From Motacilla alba alba (Eukaryota > Chordata > Aves > Passeriformes > Motacillidae): DNA of 64,000 bases. This document shows positions 48,101 to 60,100 of this stretch, one piece after another (position 1 is the first letter of the stretch; every line of letters starts with the position of its first letter). The translations under genes and the position numbers were made by a program. The DNA is taken from positions 17,823,688-17,887,687 of the forward strand of contig NC_052027.1 of NCBI RefSeq assembly GCF_015832195.1, written 5' to 3'. Under the pieces are notes generated by a model. The model was given only the letters and a program-made list of their open reading frames with translations, did no database searches and had not been told where the DNA came from.

Positions 48101-51100
48101 TAGAGTTTGGAGGTTTGTTCATGTGAGGGAAATGGCTGTTGCTTGACAAGTTATTTGTCTTCATGTTGTTCCATCCTCAATTTCCTAAACTCTCCTGATG
48201 CTTTGCTTTACATATTATGGTTTACTGTTTTGTCATGGTGCTTTGAACATGGAAACAGTTGCCTGAAATATTTCAGAGTTTTCTATTCAACCTTTTTAGG
48301 GAATATGACCCTTCCTGGTATCTGATCTTGCTTGAATTTTAATGCTGTTTAGCAGTTCACTCACAACAACTGTTCAGACATTGCAAGGATTTTAAAGAAG
48401 CTTTAGACATTTTGTAAAGACCTCTCTCTTGATTAACTTTCATGTACATTTAGCATTTGTAAAGTACATCAAATTTAGGGGGGTTTTGCAGCGGGGACCC
48501 CACACTGTGACAAGTAATGGAGTTCAGCTGCATCAGATGCTGATACCTGGTGTTGAGAATAAGAAATACAGGAATTTTTTGAAGTGGTAATCAGTGCTTA
48601 TTTGGAACTAAATACCTCCAGTACCCAGTATTGGGTTCCTCAGGACTACTGAAGGCCACAGGTGTTTGAATTCCTAAATAAAAACGTGACTGAGCTTCTC
48701 CTGGCTGCATTTACAGGAATATCCTCCAGCTCGGTTTTGCCTCTGCAGTAATCCTCTGGTCCTTGTTACCTGCTTTGATAATTTAAAACTCTGATGTGCT
48801 GGGTTTTTCAGCTCTGTAAATGCTGTTCCACCCTCAGCCTGCTCAGCAGGAGACCTCTTAGCAGGACATCAGCTGCTCTGGCAGGAGCTACCCAAGGCTT
48901 TACCCTTTTTTTATGCCAGGCTGTGTTTGGGCTCCAGCAGGTTTGTAAGAACCCTGGCATCATTTCCACTCAGGCCCCTAAATACAGCCCTGGGGAAAGG
49001 CCTTGGGTTGTGCTGAGTTTGAGTTGGGCACTCTGCAGACAAATCCCTGGGTCTGGCTCTGCCCTGGACTCCCTTCTGCACTGGCACACAGCTCACAGCT
49101 TGCTGTCAGCCACAAACCTGATTCACACCGCTTCTGCACTTGCTTTACATTGTTTTTTCCTTTGTGGTTTATTCCTCATCTTGTGCCCAGTGTTAGAGAG
49201 TACAAAAGATTTGGTTTCATCAGGCATCAGAATTTAAGATTGAATCCAGTTTCAGGTCTTTAAATATATTTTGATATATTGTTTAAAACAGTCTTCTGGA
49301 AGTGGAATATTCACCCACCATACAGGCTTGGGGTCATGTGAGGTTCTTAGTGGCTTTTGTTATGTTTTACATCATTTTGCTGCAACTTTGTCACCTATGT
49401 CCCAAAGCCAACTCGCAGCAACCCTGCATTCCACTTACATAAACTTCGTTTTTATATTTAATGAAACTTGACTTCCTGCCCAGAGATAAATCTTTGATGC
49501 ACTCTGACCTGCCTGCATTTCTATTACCTGTGTCTGTAAAATCATTGTTTAATAGTAGGAAATAAAACAGAAAATCCTTGTTGAGAATATTTGCTCAGTG
49601 AGCAGGGAAATCACTTTTGACAGCTAGAATATGCATTGGACCTTGAGGCAAGCAAACAAAAAAAAAGCTGAATCTATACAGAAGGGCTTTTCCTTTCTTC
49701 CCAGTTCTGTAAGGGAGGTCGATGGGGGAAAGTACAGATGAAAAATACAATTAGATGGCAAGATGCTTTATGTGGCCTAAAGCACATGTAAGATTTACTC
49801 ATAAGAAATAGTCAATTTAATTATGTTTATAGAAAGCCAGGCATGGGAGAGATAATGAATCCATACAGCGGCCAAAAGAAATTTCTGTCTAATCCCGAGT
49901 GGTAATTGCTTTCCTTTTCCTAAATGGTTACTATTTTATTTTGTAACTTTCTCTTATTCACAAGGTCCAGAATAAGGTGGCCTGCAGGCTCCAAATCCCA
50001 TTTTCAGTGCTTGTTTTTTTCCCTTTGTTCCTTTCCTTCTTCCTGTCCCCTTGTGCTCAGCTCACTGCAGCTCTGTCCTGGCCAGGTAGTCTGGCCAAAA
50101 TAGCTGCAGCCATCTGGAGCAGCCACTGGGAACCTCTCAGTGACTTCCTCTCATTGCAAATGTCAGCTTCAATCTTCTCTCCTTTGCTTGCTGCTCCTTA
50201 ATTTTCTTTTCATTCTGCTATTCATTATTCAGCAAGGTGACTGTGGTGTTTGATTGTGGGGATGTACAGTGTGCATGAAAAATGCTGTGCAGGAGAGAGC
50301 TCTGCTCTTCCTCCTTATCCTAATCCACATCAGGGTCTGCTTGCCACTGATATGTCATCTCTGCTGTGAGAACCATCATGATCTACTGCAAATATATTCA
50401 GATTCAATGAGAGTGCAGAACTGTCTGAATTTTCTTTTAAAAGATGCAAAGAAAATAAAATTCAGACAAGTCATTATTTTTCAATTAAGATAATTTTTTT
50501 TGTATCATTCCCAACACATTTTTGTGTTTTCAGATGTTTGCTGAGTTGCTTTATTTACTGATAAGCAAACCAAGCCTTGCTTTCTTTCCCTCATGGTTAT
50601 TTCTGCCACTTGCAACTAGATGGGAATGTTTTGTAAATTTTGTTTTGGTTTTAAATAAGCTATGCTTTTGTTTGTACAATTGTTTGAAATCGTTCTCTAG
50701 GACCTTGATAAGGGAAAATTAGGAGCACATTAAAAAATAATCCTTGCATGAAGTGAGTTTAACAGTGATTTCAAGACACTCTTCTGAATAAAATGATGAA
50801 TGTTTTGGGTTGCTCTCCAGGTGAGTGTTAGGGTTAGGACAGAGCCTGACTCGTGGTTCTGGATGGTCCGAGCTGCCAGCACGAGGCTGTTGGGCTGCAC
50901 TTGGCTGAGCAGGGTTTAAGCAGTGAGGACTAAATCCACACAGCTCTGCCAGCAAAGCCGAGCCCAGGCTTCCCTGGGGACAGCAGTGAAGGAGGACTCC
51001 AGTGTTTTGTTGCTTTAGTGGTCTGAAGAGCATTTTATTACTAGATTTTTATTACTAGACCTGTTTTCCTGAGTATTTGCATAGTCTTTAAGTTGAAAAT

Positions 51101-51507
51101 GAATACTGCATCATATGTACTTTGGAAATTCTCCTTTTGTTGAAAGTTGACGAGTAATGTGATTGCCTTCTCGTCTTCCTTCTAGGTCTTTGTGCTGACC
51201 TTTTGAGTTCTCTGCACTTTGGCAGCACTCACACAATCCATCCAATGCCTCAGACCGTAGCTGGAGCTGTCTGTCATTTTCCAAGAAGAATTTTCAGGGT
51301 GTAATGCACATCCATCATTTACAAAGGGCTATTTCCATTCCAGCTTTCACTCTTATGTGAAATCCATCTTCTCTGGGTCCAAACTTTGAGACCAGAATGG
51401 AGTTAGGGACGATAAATGGTGATGAGAGAAGGTTTGTCCTGAACAGAATTTTCCTTCCTAGGGCAAATCTTGGCATTGAGATGTTCCTGCTCGGGAGGGG
51501 AGTTTAT
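45181..51507. other. Unique non-coding sequence
   Basis: More than 6 kb without a recognisable gene or transposon. A T-run lies at 46326-46343. A charged plus-strand open frame of 68 codons lies at 46947-47153. AT-rich, TAAT-containing sequence occurs at 47600-47880 and 49790-49930. The words TTAGGGTTAGG at about 50827-50838 are too short to be telomeric. No gene is called. Confidence 0.5.
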
Positions 51508-51682
51508 AGAATCACTATATAGAGTATATAGAATGCTAGAATGAGGCAGGGACACCTCCCACTGTCCCAGGGTGCTCCAAACCTCAATGTCCAACCTGGC
51601 CTTGGACACTTCCAGGGATCCAGGGACACCCATAGCTTCTCTGAGCACCCTATGCCACCCTCACTGGGAGGAATTTTAATTT
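51508..51682 (-). mobile_element. CR1 LINE fragment, 3' end, about 175 bp
   Basis: Minus-strand CR1 with 'ggcagggacacctcccactg', 'ggccttggacacttccaggg' and a 'caccctcactgggagg' block on the plus strand. The 3' end near 51508-51545 is decayed into an 'agaatcactatatagag' string, and the usual 'ttaaggtcc' block is missing, so part of the 3' UTR has been lost. Confidence 0.9.
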
Positions 51683-51852
51683 GATTTCTGTTTTCTCTTC
51701 TTCCCAAATGGCTGCTTGGTGTCTGGGTACCTTCACCAGAGAAGAATTTCTTCATGACCTTCCTGTCTTTCCTTCCCAGCTATAAATCCTTTGCAGAGAA
51801 ATGTAGGCCTGACAACTCCAGTCAAGACTTCCTCTGTAAAAAAATGGGATTG
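51683..51852. other. Pyrimidine-rich lead into GC-rich patch
   Basis: Pyrimidine-rich sequence ends in TTCCTTCCCAG at about 51779, an acceptor-like site. No convincing donor follows within 300 bases. Confidence 0.4.
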
Positions 51853-52145
51853 CTTCAAGAATCAGGAGCGAGTCCTTGAAGTGCTGTTGGAAGTGCCTGT
51901 GAGGGACTGGATATCCCCCTGCTGTGTGGCAGGGATGGCCACCCTGGGGAAGGCGGGGAGGCACAGTCTGTACCACTGCAGCCGGTGTCTGGTGCTCCCC
52001 CTGCTCTCCAGCCGTGCTGAGCTGATAACCACAGGAACCCCCGTGCCCAGACAGAGCTGGCCAGGAGCCGCAGCTCCCCAGCAGGCTGGGAGGGAGAGGC
52101 CAAAGCCACAGCCTGTTTCTGACTGGTTTTGCTGTACCGAGTGAA
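51853..52145. other. GC-rich patch of unknown origin
   Basis: About 290 bp with clearly higher GC than the flanks and around seven CpGs. Frames are open on both strands (117 codons plus; 162 and 166 codons minus), which reflects few stop codons in GC-rich DNA. I recognise no domain. It does not follow the CR1 order, and an acceptor-like TTCCTTCCCAG lies about 70 bp upstream. It might be an exon, a decayed repeat or a small regulatory island. Confidence 0.35.
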
Positions 52146-54067
52146 TGCTCCATGTGCCAGCTGGGGAAAAACTTAACCTGGTGGTTTGGGGATTTTCCTG
52201 CCTGCTCTGGGCTGTGTCCTGCCTGGGGGAGCTGACACACCTCCCACTGCTGCTCTCAGTGTGCCTTTTTGTACCTTGCATGTACCTTTTAAAAATCTTT
52301 TCCTCCTGGAACAAGGTCAGGAGGGTTATTTTTTCATATGCCCCATTATTAGATTTCTTCACCTCATTTACAGCAAACCCTTGAGGAGTTAAGCAGATAA
52401 GGAAACCTTGCAGGATATGGGAGATGTTTTTTTTTTTTAATTTTAGGTGCTAATTTTGAAGGAATAGATATTTGGGGAAGTATTATTACTTGTACAGAGA
52501 CTCTTTCAAGTACAAGAAATCTGGAACTGCCACTGTTTCAGAGGCAAATAAAATTTGGTTGTTTTTGTTTTTTTTCCTAAGCCAGGTTGAATTAATTGGA
52601 AAGAAATGAACCCATTATTTCTGACTGATTCAGATGGGCTTAGGAAGGCGATTTTGAAGGTTGGTAATTCCGAGAGAGGAATAGGATGGCATTTTGCATG
52701 AAATATCTAAATTATTATTGGGGATTGCAATATCCAAGTCAGGCTGATGAGCTTTGTGCAAGGCCATCATTTAGCAATCTGCAGCAGCTCACTGAGCAGT
52801 TTGTGCTTTATTGGTGACTTTGGGTAATTGTGTGAGGGAAAGAAGGGTTGCAGAGTTGCAGAGCACACAGAAATGGCTGCGAAGAGGGAGGAGACAATGA
52901 AAACTGCCTTGGTCTCAAGGAAGCTTTGCAGAGAACCTTTTAAACTCATCTATCACATTTATTCACACACTGCTGGTACTGCAGTGTCCAGGATGTGCTG
53001 CTTTAGACACCCACGGTGACAAAGTCTGGAAAAACGCCACAACCAGGGTGACTCTGGGCTAACTCTGTGAGGATGGGTGAGCTCTCAGCTCTTTGGGAGG
53101 ATGCTGCTGCCCAGGGCTGGGAGAGTGCCCTGCTTTTCCAGGGAAATGGTGCCAAGCCCTTCCTCCAATCCACAGAGCAAATCAACTCATGTGGGACTCC
53201 CTCCTCCAAGTGGCCTTTTCAGTTCACTTGACTGGAGTTGGAGGGAGATGAGGAGTTTTGAACTTGGTGCCTGCTTATTCTTATACATATGGAGAGTCTG
53301 TCCTCTTCCTTTAGCTGCTCTGGGTGCTATTGAGGGATTTATCTTATCTATTTTTATTCTTATGAATTTGCTAGATAAGAAGCAACAAGCATTGCATCTG
53401 ATATTTTCAAATCAGAGAGCAAAGAGTAAATATTTAATGTCATAAACAAGTATAAATACTGAATATAATGGGTTTGGATTTTTCCTTCTGATTTTTTGAC
53501 AGCAGTTACTCAGACGCCCTCCTGCAAGGCTTCAATATGGATGGTGCTGCAGGATGGTGCTGCTCCTTCCCAGCATAATAATCCATATTTAATGTGTCAC
53601 TTCTGAAATGATAATGTACACATATAGCTGCTGACAAATGTACCCCTTTTGTTCCCCAGAGTAATGAGTTCTTACACTGGTTTCATATTTATCCTCTCAA
53701 TCTCTGAAAATAATGAAAAATACTCTTGCCATCTCATTTACCCGTGGTAGAAGACAATGCTGAGAGCACCTGTCTTTCTCCCACCACTGAACGCCTGCTG
53801 GGAGGGTTCATGCATCAGCTTTTCCTCCTGAAGAGTTTTCTCTCTTTTACTTTTTTTCAGCATCCCTGCCTCCCCAAAGAGAGTGTCACTCTGCCCTGAG
53901 CAGCGTGGGTGTGCCTTTGTGCTTCCTCCAATGCACAGCTCCAAGAACATTCCTGCTACCCAGCCATGGTCTCATTTTCCTACCTGCTCTCTCCTTAATT
54001 GCCATAAACTGCAGAATTACACTGCTACAAAGCTGGGTTCCACCTCAGGGCAGGGCTTTAAACACCA
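52146..54067. other. Unique non-coding sequence
   Basis: No gene or recognisable repeat. A T-run lies at about 52427-52438. Open frames are short. Confidence 0.5.
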
Positions 54068-54081
54068 GCACGTGCACGTGC
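54068..54081. promoter_or_regulatory. Double E-box palindrome
   Basis: GCACGTGCACGTGC is a perfect 14-bp palindrome holding two abutting CACGTG E-boxes. CACGTG is the preferred site of MYC/MAX-, USF- and CLOCK-type bHLH factors. The doubling is seen directly; function is inferred. Confidence 0.35.
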
Positions 54082-54125
54082 TTCTGGGCTTTACCTGTCC
54101 TAGCAGGGAAGTGCCTTTTAAAACC

Positions 54126-54312
54126 CCTGAGCTTCCCTGGCTTGGGAGGGACATTAAAGCTCATCCAGTGCCACCCCATCCATGGGCAGGGACAACTTCC
54201 ACCGTCCCAGGTGGCTCCAAGCCCCATCCAGCCTGGCCTTGGATGCTTCCAGGGATGCAGGGGCAGCCACAGCTGCTCTGGGTACCCTGTGCCAGGGCTC
54301 CCCACCCAGCCA
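54126..54312 (-). mobile_element. CR1 LINE fragment, 3' end, about 185 bp
   Basis: Minus-strand CR1. The plus strand shows 'gggagggacattaaagctca', 'catgggcagggacaacttcc', 'ccagcctggccttggatgct' and 'gggcagccacagctgctctg'. The terminal octamer-type repeat is decayed to 'cttccctggcttggg'. Confidence 0.93.
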
Positions 54313-55931
54313 GCCCAGCTGTGTCCTGCCTGCTGTGGGAGTTTTGTTCCTCCATCAGAAGTAACTCCCAACTTTCACAGGATGGGGAGCCTCGTACCAG
54401 CCTGTGTTGGTCTCTCTTTTGGTGCAGTGAGAAGTGTTAAACTCACAGAGGTTGGGGCATTTCTCTGGGTGAGTCTAGCCTGTAAATGCTCACACGTAGA
54501 AATTCCTGCATTATTATGTTTTTAGCATTATCGCGTATCAGTTCCGCTTCAGTCCTGCCGAGCATGAAAGCTAATCCAGATCCCAAAAGCAAGTAAATGC
54601 CAATAAAAAAAATTGACATTTACAACAGAATCTTCCATACAAATTGTTTATTTCATCCAAGCATGGAGCTGGATTAAAAATTGCTTAAAAATCCTGTTGC
54701 AGCTGGCTACTCAAATAATGCTTTGGTAAGGTTGACAAGGACTTGGGTGCTCAAATAATGCCTGGGGACAGGTGGCCCCTGCTGCTTGATGGGCTTCTTA
54801 AAATCACTTAAAACTGAAAGTTTGCAGAAAGAATTCAAGATTAACTGCACTGGCAGCAATTAAGGGAACTGTCTTAAACATCTTTGTGTGAGGTAGAGGC
54901 CGAATCCCAGTCTCCCTCCTCTTTTCTTGAGCTTTTGGCATCTGTTAGGAGCTCAGAAACAACGCTTTGTTTCTTTTGTCTTTATCATTTTTCTCTCAAA
55001 TAGTTTTCCTCCAGGACTTTACTTCCATTATTTCCATATACGTTGGAAACTTTTGCCTTCCAGCTGAAATTTTTACGGTGCCTCAATCAAAATGGCCCCA
55101 TTATAAACTTACAGCCAGTTTGGTAATGTAACAACTTAATATTGTTATATAAACATGTTTCCTGCAAGAAAATTTGTTTTGAGTGAAACCATATGCACAT
55201 GTTAATGGGAAATATTTTTCACACTTTTGCTTTTCTGCCATTCTTTGTATTTGTCTCAATACTTATTAATAGCAACCTTCTGAAACTTCTCTGATGAAAC
55301 CATACAGCAGATTTTTTTAAGCTGTAACTGGAGTACAATTTTAAATGTCTTGGATGTGATTCCAAACAGAGCTGTACGAGAGTAAAATAACATGCAGTCC
55401 CTGACTGATTATATAGCTGTAATTATACTTAGGGACTGATATTATATAAACCACTGGAGCAAAGCTCCCTCCATAGATAAACCATCATTCTCTGTTTTAT
55501 GTGTAAATCAATCCATCAGGACTTCTCACTGTGGAGTTTCTGCTGGGGAGCTTGATGGAATGATCTTTATTTGAGTTCACATGGTGTTCTTTGGAGAGGT
55601 TGCAGTACTCACTTGGACTCCTTCCCACCTTTTTCCTACGGTAAAGCAGTTGCAATACTTTAGGGGAGGTTGAAGTTGTGAATTTTGACAGGTTTGAGGT
55701 AACCTCCATTACTTTCCAACACGACACTGCATTTTGTTTATCCTGTAAATCATGTCTCTGAGGAAGATCTGCTTGGCAAGCAATGCTTCCTGGAGCTTGG
55801 TGTCTCACACCTCAATTTCCTGGGAAATTTAGTGCAGATAATTGTTTAGCTGTCAGCATTGGCTGTCCACTTGATTAAAAAAATACTGCTTCATCCTCGA
55901 GACATTTCTGACCAACCTACAGGCAGTGGAT
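54313..55931. other. Non-coding sequence, part possibly conserved
   Basis: No gene is recognisable. At about 54520-54690 an AT-rich stretch retains four CpGs and bicoid/OTX-type GCTAATCC, which resembles a conserved non-coding element. A 12-bp word CTCAAATAATGC is repeated at about 54711 and 54749. Other TAAT-rich sequence lies at 55120-55470. Confidence 0.45.
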
Positions 55932-56254
55932 TGTGGAGTAGGAATGGTTGGGGTCGGGAGGGACCTTAAAGATCCCCTCACTCCACCATTCACCTTCCCA
56001 GGCTGCTCCCAGCCCCAGTGACCAGTGTGGCCTTGGGCACTGCCAGGGATCCAGGGGCAGCCCCAGCTGCTCTGGGCACCCTGTGCCAGGGCCTGCCCAC
56101 CCTCTGCTTCCCAATATCCAATTTACCTTTGCCCTCTATCAGTTTGAAGCCCTTCCCTCCTGTCCCCAGTCCCTCTCCAGCTCTCCTGGAGCCCCTTTAG
56201 GCACTGGATGTGGCTTTGAAGTCTCTCTGGACCTTCTCCAGGCTGTCTCCATAG
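55932..56254 (-). mobile_element. CR1 LINE fragment, 3' end, about 320 bp
   Basis: Minus-strand CR1. The plus strand runs 'gtaggaatggttggggtcgg', 'gagggaccttaaagatcccc', 'cttgggcactgccagggatc', 'cagccccagctgctctgggc', 'caccctgtgccagggcctgc', 'ccagtccctctccagctctc' and 'ggaccttctccaggctg'. A short internal deletion affects the usual 'ccatggcagggacac' block near 55985-55998. Confidence 0.94.
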
Positions 56255-56875
56255 GAAAGGTGAAAAATATTTGACTGTTTTTTGCTCTGTGTGGTTGTGT
56301 GAAAATGGGAGGGATGTTGTTCCATGTAAGGCCATGTTTTATGTCACTATTTTATCCCAGCCTCACTTCTCTGGGGAGGGGATCAGCTCAGAACTCCCCT
56401 ATTGGAGCAGTAAATGTAGTAAATTTGTTTTTTCAGGTGTTTATTGTATTGTGGGGACTTGTGCTGAAATTCATCTCCTGCCTTAATGTCCAGTTGCAGC
56501 TGGAAAGGTCTTTTCACTCATCTCCATGGCTGCCCCTCCTCACTTTACAGGACGGACTTTGCTCCTTCCCTTGGCTCTGCTGCTCTTCCCTTTTCCATTT
56601 CACATTCCCTGGAGAGCTCTGCAGGGAGAACTGAGCTCTGGTTCACCAGATATTTCCACCAGATTTTTCTGAAAAGCAAAGGCCTTCTGCATTATCTCAT
56701 AGTGGCTTCGTTTTCATGTGACTCCCTTTGTGGGAGGCAGTTTGGAAAGCCTGCAAATATCTATTGGATTTTAATAGATGCAAATATATGGATTTTCCCT
56801 CATCACATGCAGCAGGTTGTGAGCCATGACTTCCCTTTGCCAAAAAGGAAAACTTTTCTCCTTTTTAATTAATAA
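56255..56875. other. Unique non-coding sequence
   Basis: No recognisable gene or repeat. Open frames of 110-130 codons on the plus strand lack any domain I recognise. Confidence 0.5.
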
Positions 56876-57135
56876 AATATATTTGTCTATAATGCCCACA
56901 TATTTTTATATTTATTTATATTTATATAAATAAAGAAAACATTAAACATAAATATATATGTTTAGAGAAATATATTTTTATATATTTATGTTTATTAATA
57001 ATTATTTTATATAACAAATATATTTACGTGTTTATCACTAGGTGCAATAATTTCTTTTTAATTCCTGCTATAGGTGCTGGGATTGCTCATCTGTATGAGC
57101 AATATATAGAATATATTACCATATAATATGGTATA
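56876..57135. repeat. AT-rich low-complexity tract with inverted repeats
   Basis: From 56876 to about 57030 the sequence is almost entirely A and T (TATATT/TTTATA units). Two inverted repeats follow. ATTGCTCAT and ATGAGCAAT form a perfect 9-bp stem with a 4-nt loop at 57082-57103. TACCATAT and ATATGGTA pair at 57117-57133 around a single central base. The tract would melt easily and could extrude as cruciforms. Confidence 0.85.
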
Positions 57136-60100
57136 TAATACTCCTATATCTGCTATAACTTAAAAAAAGAGAAAATAAGGACCCTCCCAGCTCTCTCTGC
57201 TGCTCCAGTGGTCTGCTCTGGATAAATATTCCCTGTCTCCTGTTCAGTGGCAGCTGCTGCCTCTGCACAGCAGCTTCTTCTAGACCAAGTTTGCTCCTTG
57301 CATGTTACACACAAACTTATTTTCATAAAGTCATTGCTGAAACCCAAATGTGGCCTCAAGCTGTAAAACATCTGGAATTTTCCTGCGTTTAATCTTCTGG
57401 ATTTTATACTTTTGATATCTAACACATTTATTTTCCCCAAGTCCTCCTCCTGTATTTCTGTTTAATCCTGTTTTCCATGCAACCCTCCTTTGCATTTTTT
57501 CCCCCAAGTTTCTGCCCAGGTGCAGAGTTTTATATGTTCTTCACTGTCGGGTTTTGTTGTGCAGGGTTTTTAGCAGCAAGGTCAGGCCACAGGAAGTTCT
57601 GTTATTCCTAATGAAGGATAGGTGGCACTCTTGTTATTTTTGTTTGGCTCCTGAAATAAATCAGGTGTGTGTACTCTCTCAGATTTCTTTTTATAGAGTA
57701 AGTGCTTTAAAGAGTGATCTTGAACATGAAGAGGATTTGATTTTATTATTTTTTAAAATGTGAACATGTACTTCAGTTGCCTGAGTCTGTGGCTGGATCA
57801 GAGTACTCTCTAGGAAGAGAAAATGTTATTTTCGTCAAGACCTTAAGGAAGAGTGCTCACCTGTATGGCATTGCCTCATTTTACTTATAAAATTTTGGAT
57901 TGTTTTTTCTATTTTCTTACTATTTAATAAGGCAAAGAAGAAAGCCAACAAAGCCTTTAATGTAATTTAAACTCCAGTTATTAATACCTTATACTTTGTA
58001 TTTTCTTGTTAGTTTGGGATTTGAAGCAGAGGCTTAAGCTGGCAGGGTAATCCTAGCAGTGCACATTAGTAAGTCCTGAACAGTGCAGAGAGCCTTGATT
58101 CCTTAAAGCAGGGGAGTAATCTGTCTTGCCCTAATTCTATCAATTCATTGTAAAATTGGATAAGTTTGTGAGTTTGAGTGTTTTCTCTCCAGCTCCAGAA
58201 ATGTGAAGCACAGCACAGCACATGCTGCTGAGGTATGATGTGTGTGGGGTGCTCTGGAGTTTTACAGGAAGATGGGAGTTTTAAAGCTCAGCTCCCTGGG
58301 ATGTTTTCCCTCCTCGGATTCTGGGGAGGCGTTCTAACCTTGATGCTTTCTTGCTGCACATCAGATCCATGTTGTTGCTCCCCTGGGCTGGCAGATTCCT
58401 CTGGCTGAGGCCAAATGCTCTGCTGACCTCAGCCCTGCTCCTCTCCATCCATTGATTCTGTTCCAGCTCTTCCCAGAAAGAGAAGAGCTCCTGCCCCAAG
58501 GCTGAAAGGATGAGAAAAGTTCCATCCTGCCTCTGCCCAAGAGTGTGAATCTCTCCCCCATGAACATCTAAATACTCAGTATTTTGTGGTGTGTTCTGGC
58601 CATGTGAACATCTCTGTGATGGGGTCATGGCTTCTCTATGGGCTTCTCCAGGGCCACAGACTTTTCCAGGAAATTTCCCATCTGAAGCCCTCAAAGCAAA
58701 GCCATTCCCAAGCTCTGAATCCCCTGTAAAGCTGCTTTGGTCGTGTAATTCAAATAGAAAGTTAAAAAGGTAATGTGGAAGGAAAAGGAGATGTTGATTC
58801 CAGACAAAAAAACCCCAAACACTTGTGTGGATTTCATTGGGCATTTCACAATAGGTGCTACTCTCTAAGCATGGCATAATCTGCTTTGTGTGTTTTAATA
58901 TTTTTTTTTCAAGCTTAAATTTTAGTTAACTACTACAATTTAGATTTCTGGACTTGACTCTATGCTGGGATGGTATGAATTTAGATGAAAGCAAATCTGC
59001 CTTGAAAGAATTTCCAATCTAATTTAGTTTTTAGGTATCTTCACTTTAAAATATTTAGTATACATTCACTAGGGAAAGAGTGCTTGATTTTTATTTTCAC
59101 GATGATTGGATTATGGAATTAAAAGTTGACTGAACAAGTTATTTGTTTTATTGGTTGAAGGAACCTAACTTGGCAGTTTATTTTGCAGTTTATATTTTTG
59201 GTGCCATCTCATGTAGCACAGGCTTGTGTATTACTCATCCCTCCCTTCTCTTGCAAAGCCTTTTGGATTTTTTATTTCTCTTTTTAATTTCAATACCCTG
59301 GATTGTTTGAATTGAAGAGTCTCAAATAAAAATCTATTTTGGGGTAGGAAGTTTTCTTGATGTTTTGGATAACATTTACTTCTACTTTCTAATGCCAAAT
59401 CATCTTTCAAGCTGATGCCATTAAGGCAGAGAATTCTGTGGTTCGTATAATAATACAAGTCCCAAATGGTGGCAGTTATTGAAGTTAACACTTTTTGCCC
59501 AACTGTGGGAGTACCAGCATCTTTGAAAGATTCCAATTTTGGTTCTTATTTATGCTTGACATTTAATGTGCTTGACATTCTGATTATTTTACACCTACCT
59601 AATTTCTTCTAGCTCCAGGGATAATGACAATATTTTAAGCATCTGTGAAGTGTAGCTGTGTGTTATGGAGCAGGTGCAATGCTACAAATGGAAGGAAAAA
59701 GTCCCTAAACTATTTCTGGAATCATTGTTTCTTTTGTGTAGCATATCTCAGGGTCAGGCAGAGTTTCTCACCAGCTTGGTGTGGTTACCAGTCTTAGCTT
59801 TACTAATATTTTATATCCTGTTATTTAGCCATATGCCTATCTGTGTGTGTATAGATATGAATAAATCACATAATGTGGACTGGGTGCTCACATGGTGTCC
59901 TTTGTGATCTAGGGGTGAGGCATTGGAGAGAGAATTTCCCGAGTTGTTACTGGAGATTTATATTTTCCTTAAATTTTGAATTAAAAGAACATATTATAAA
60001 ATTCAGCCCTTTAAACTGAGCTCATGTGTCTGTGGCACACCTTTAATGTAGAACTCAGAACTGTGTCTTGATTTATAGATAATTGGGATATAACCTGAGA

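Noticed and set aside
50827..50838. Telomere-like TTAGGGTTAGG
   Set aside because: Fewer than two full repeats, so it is expected by chance and is not an interstitial telomeric array.
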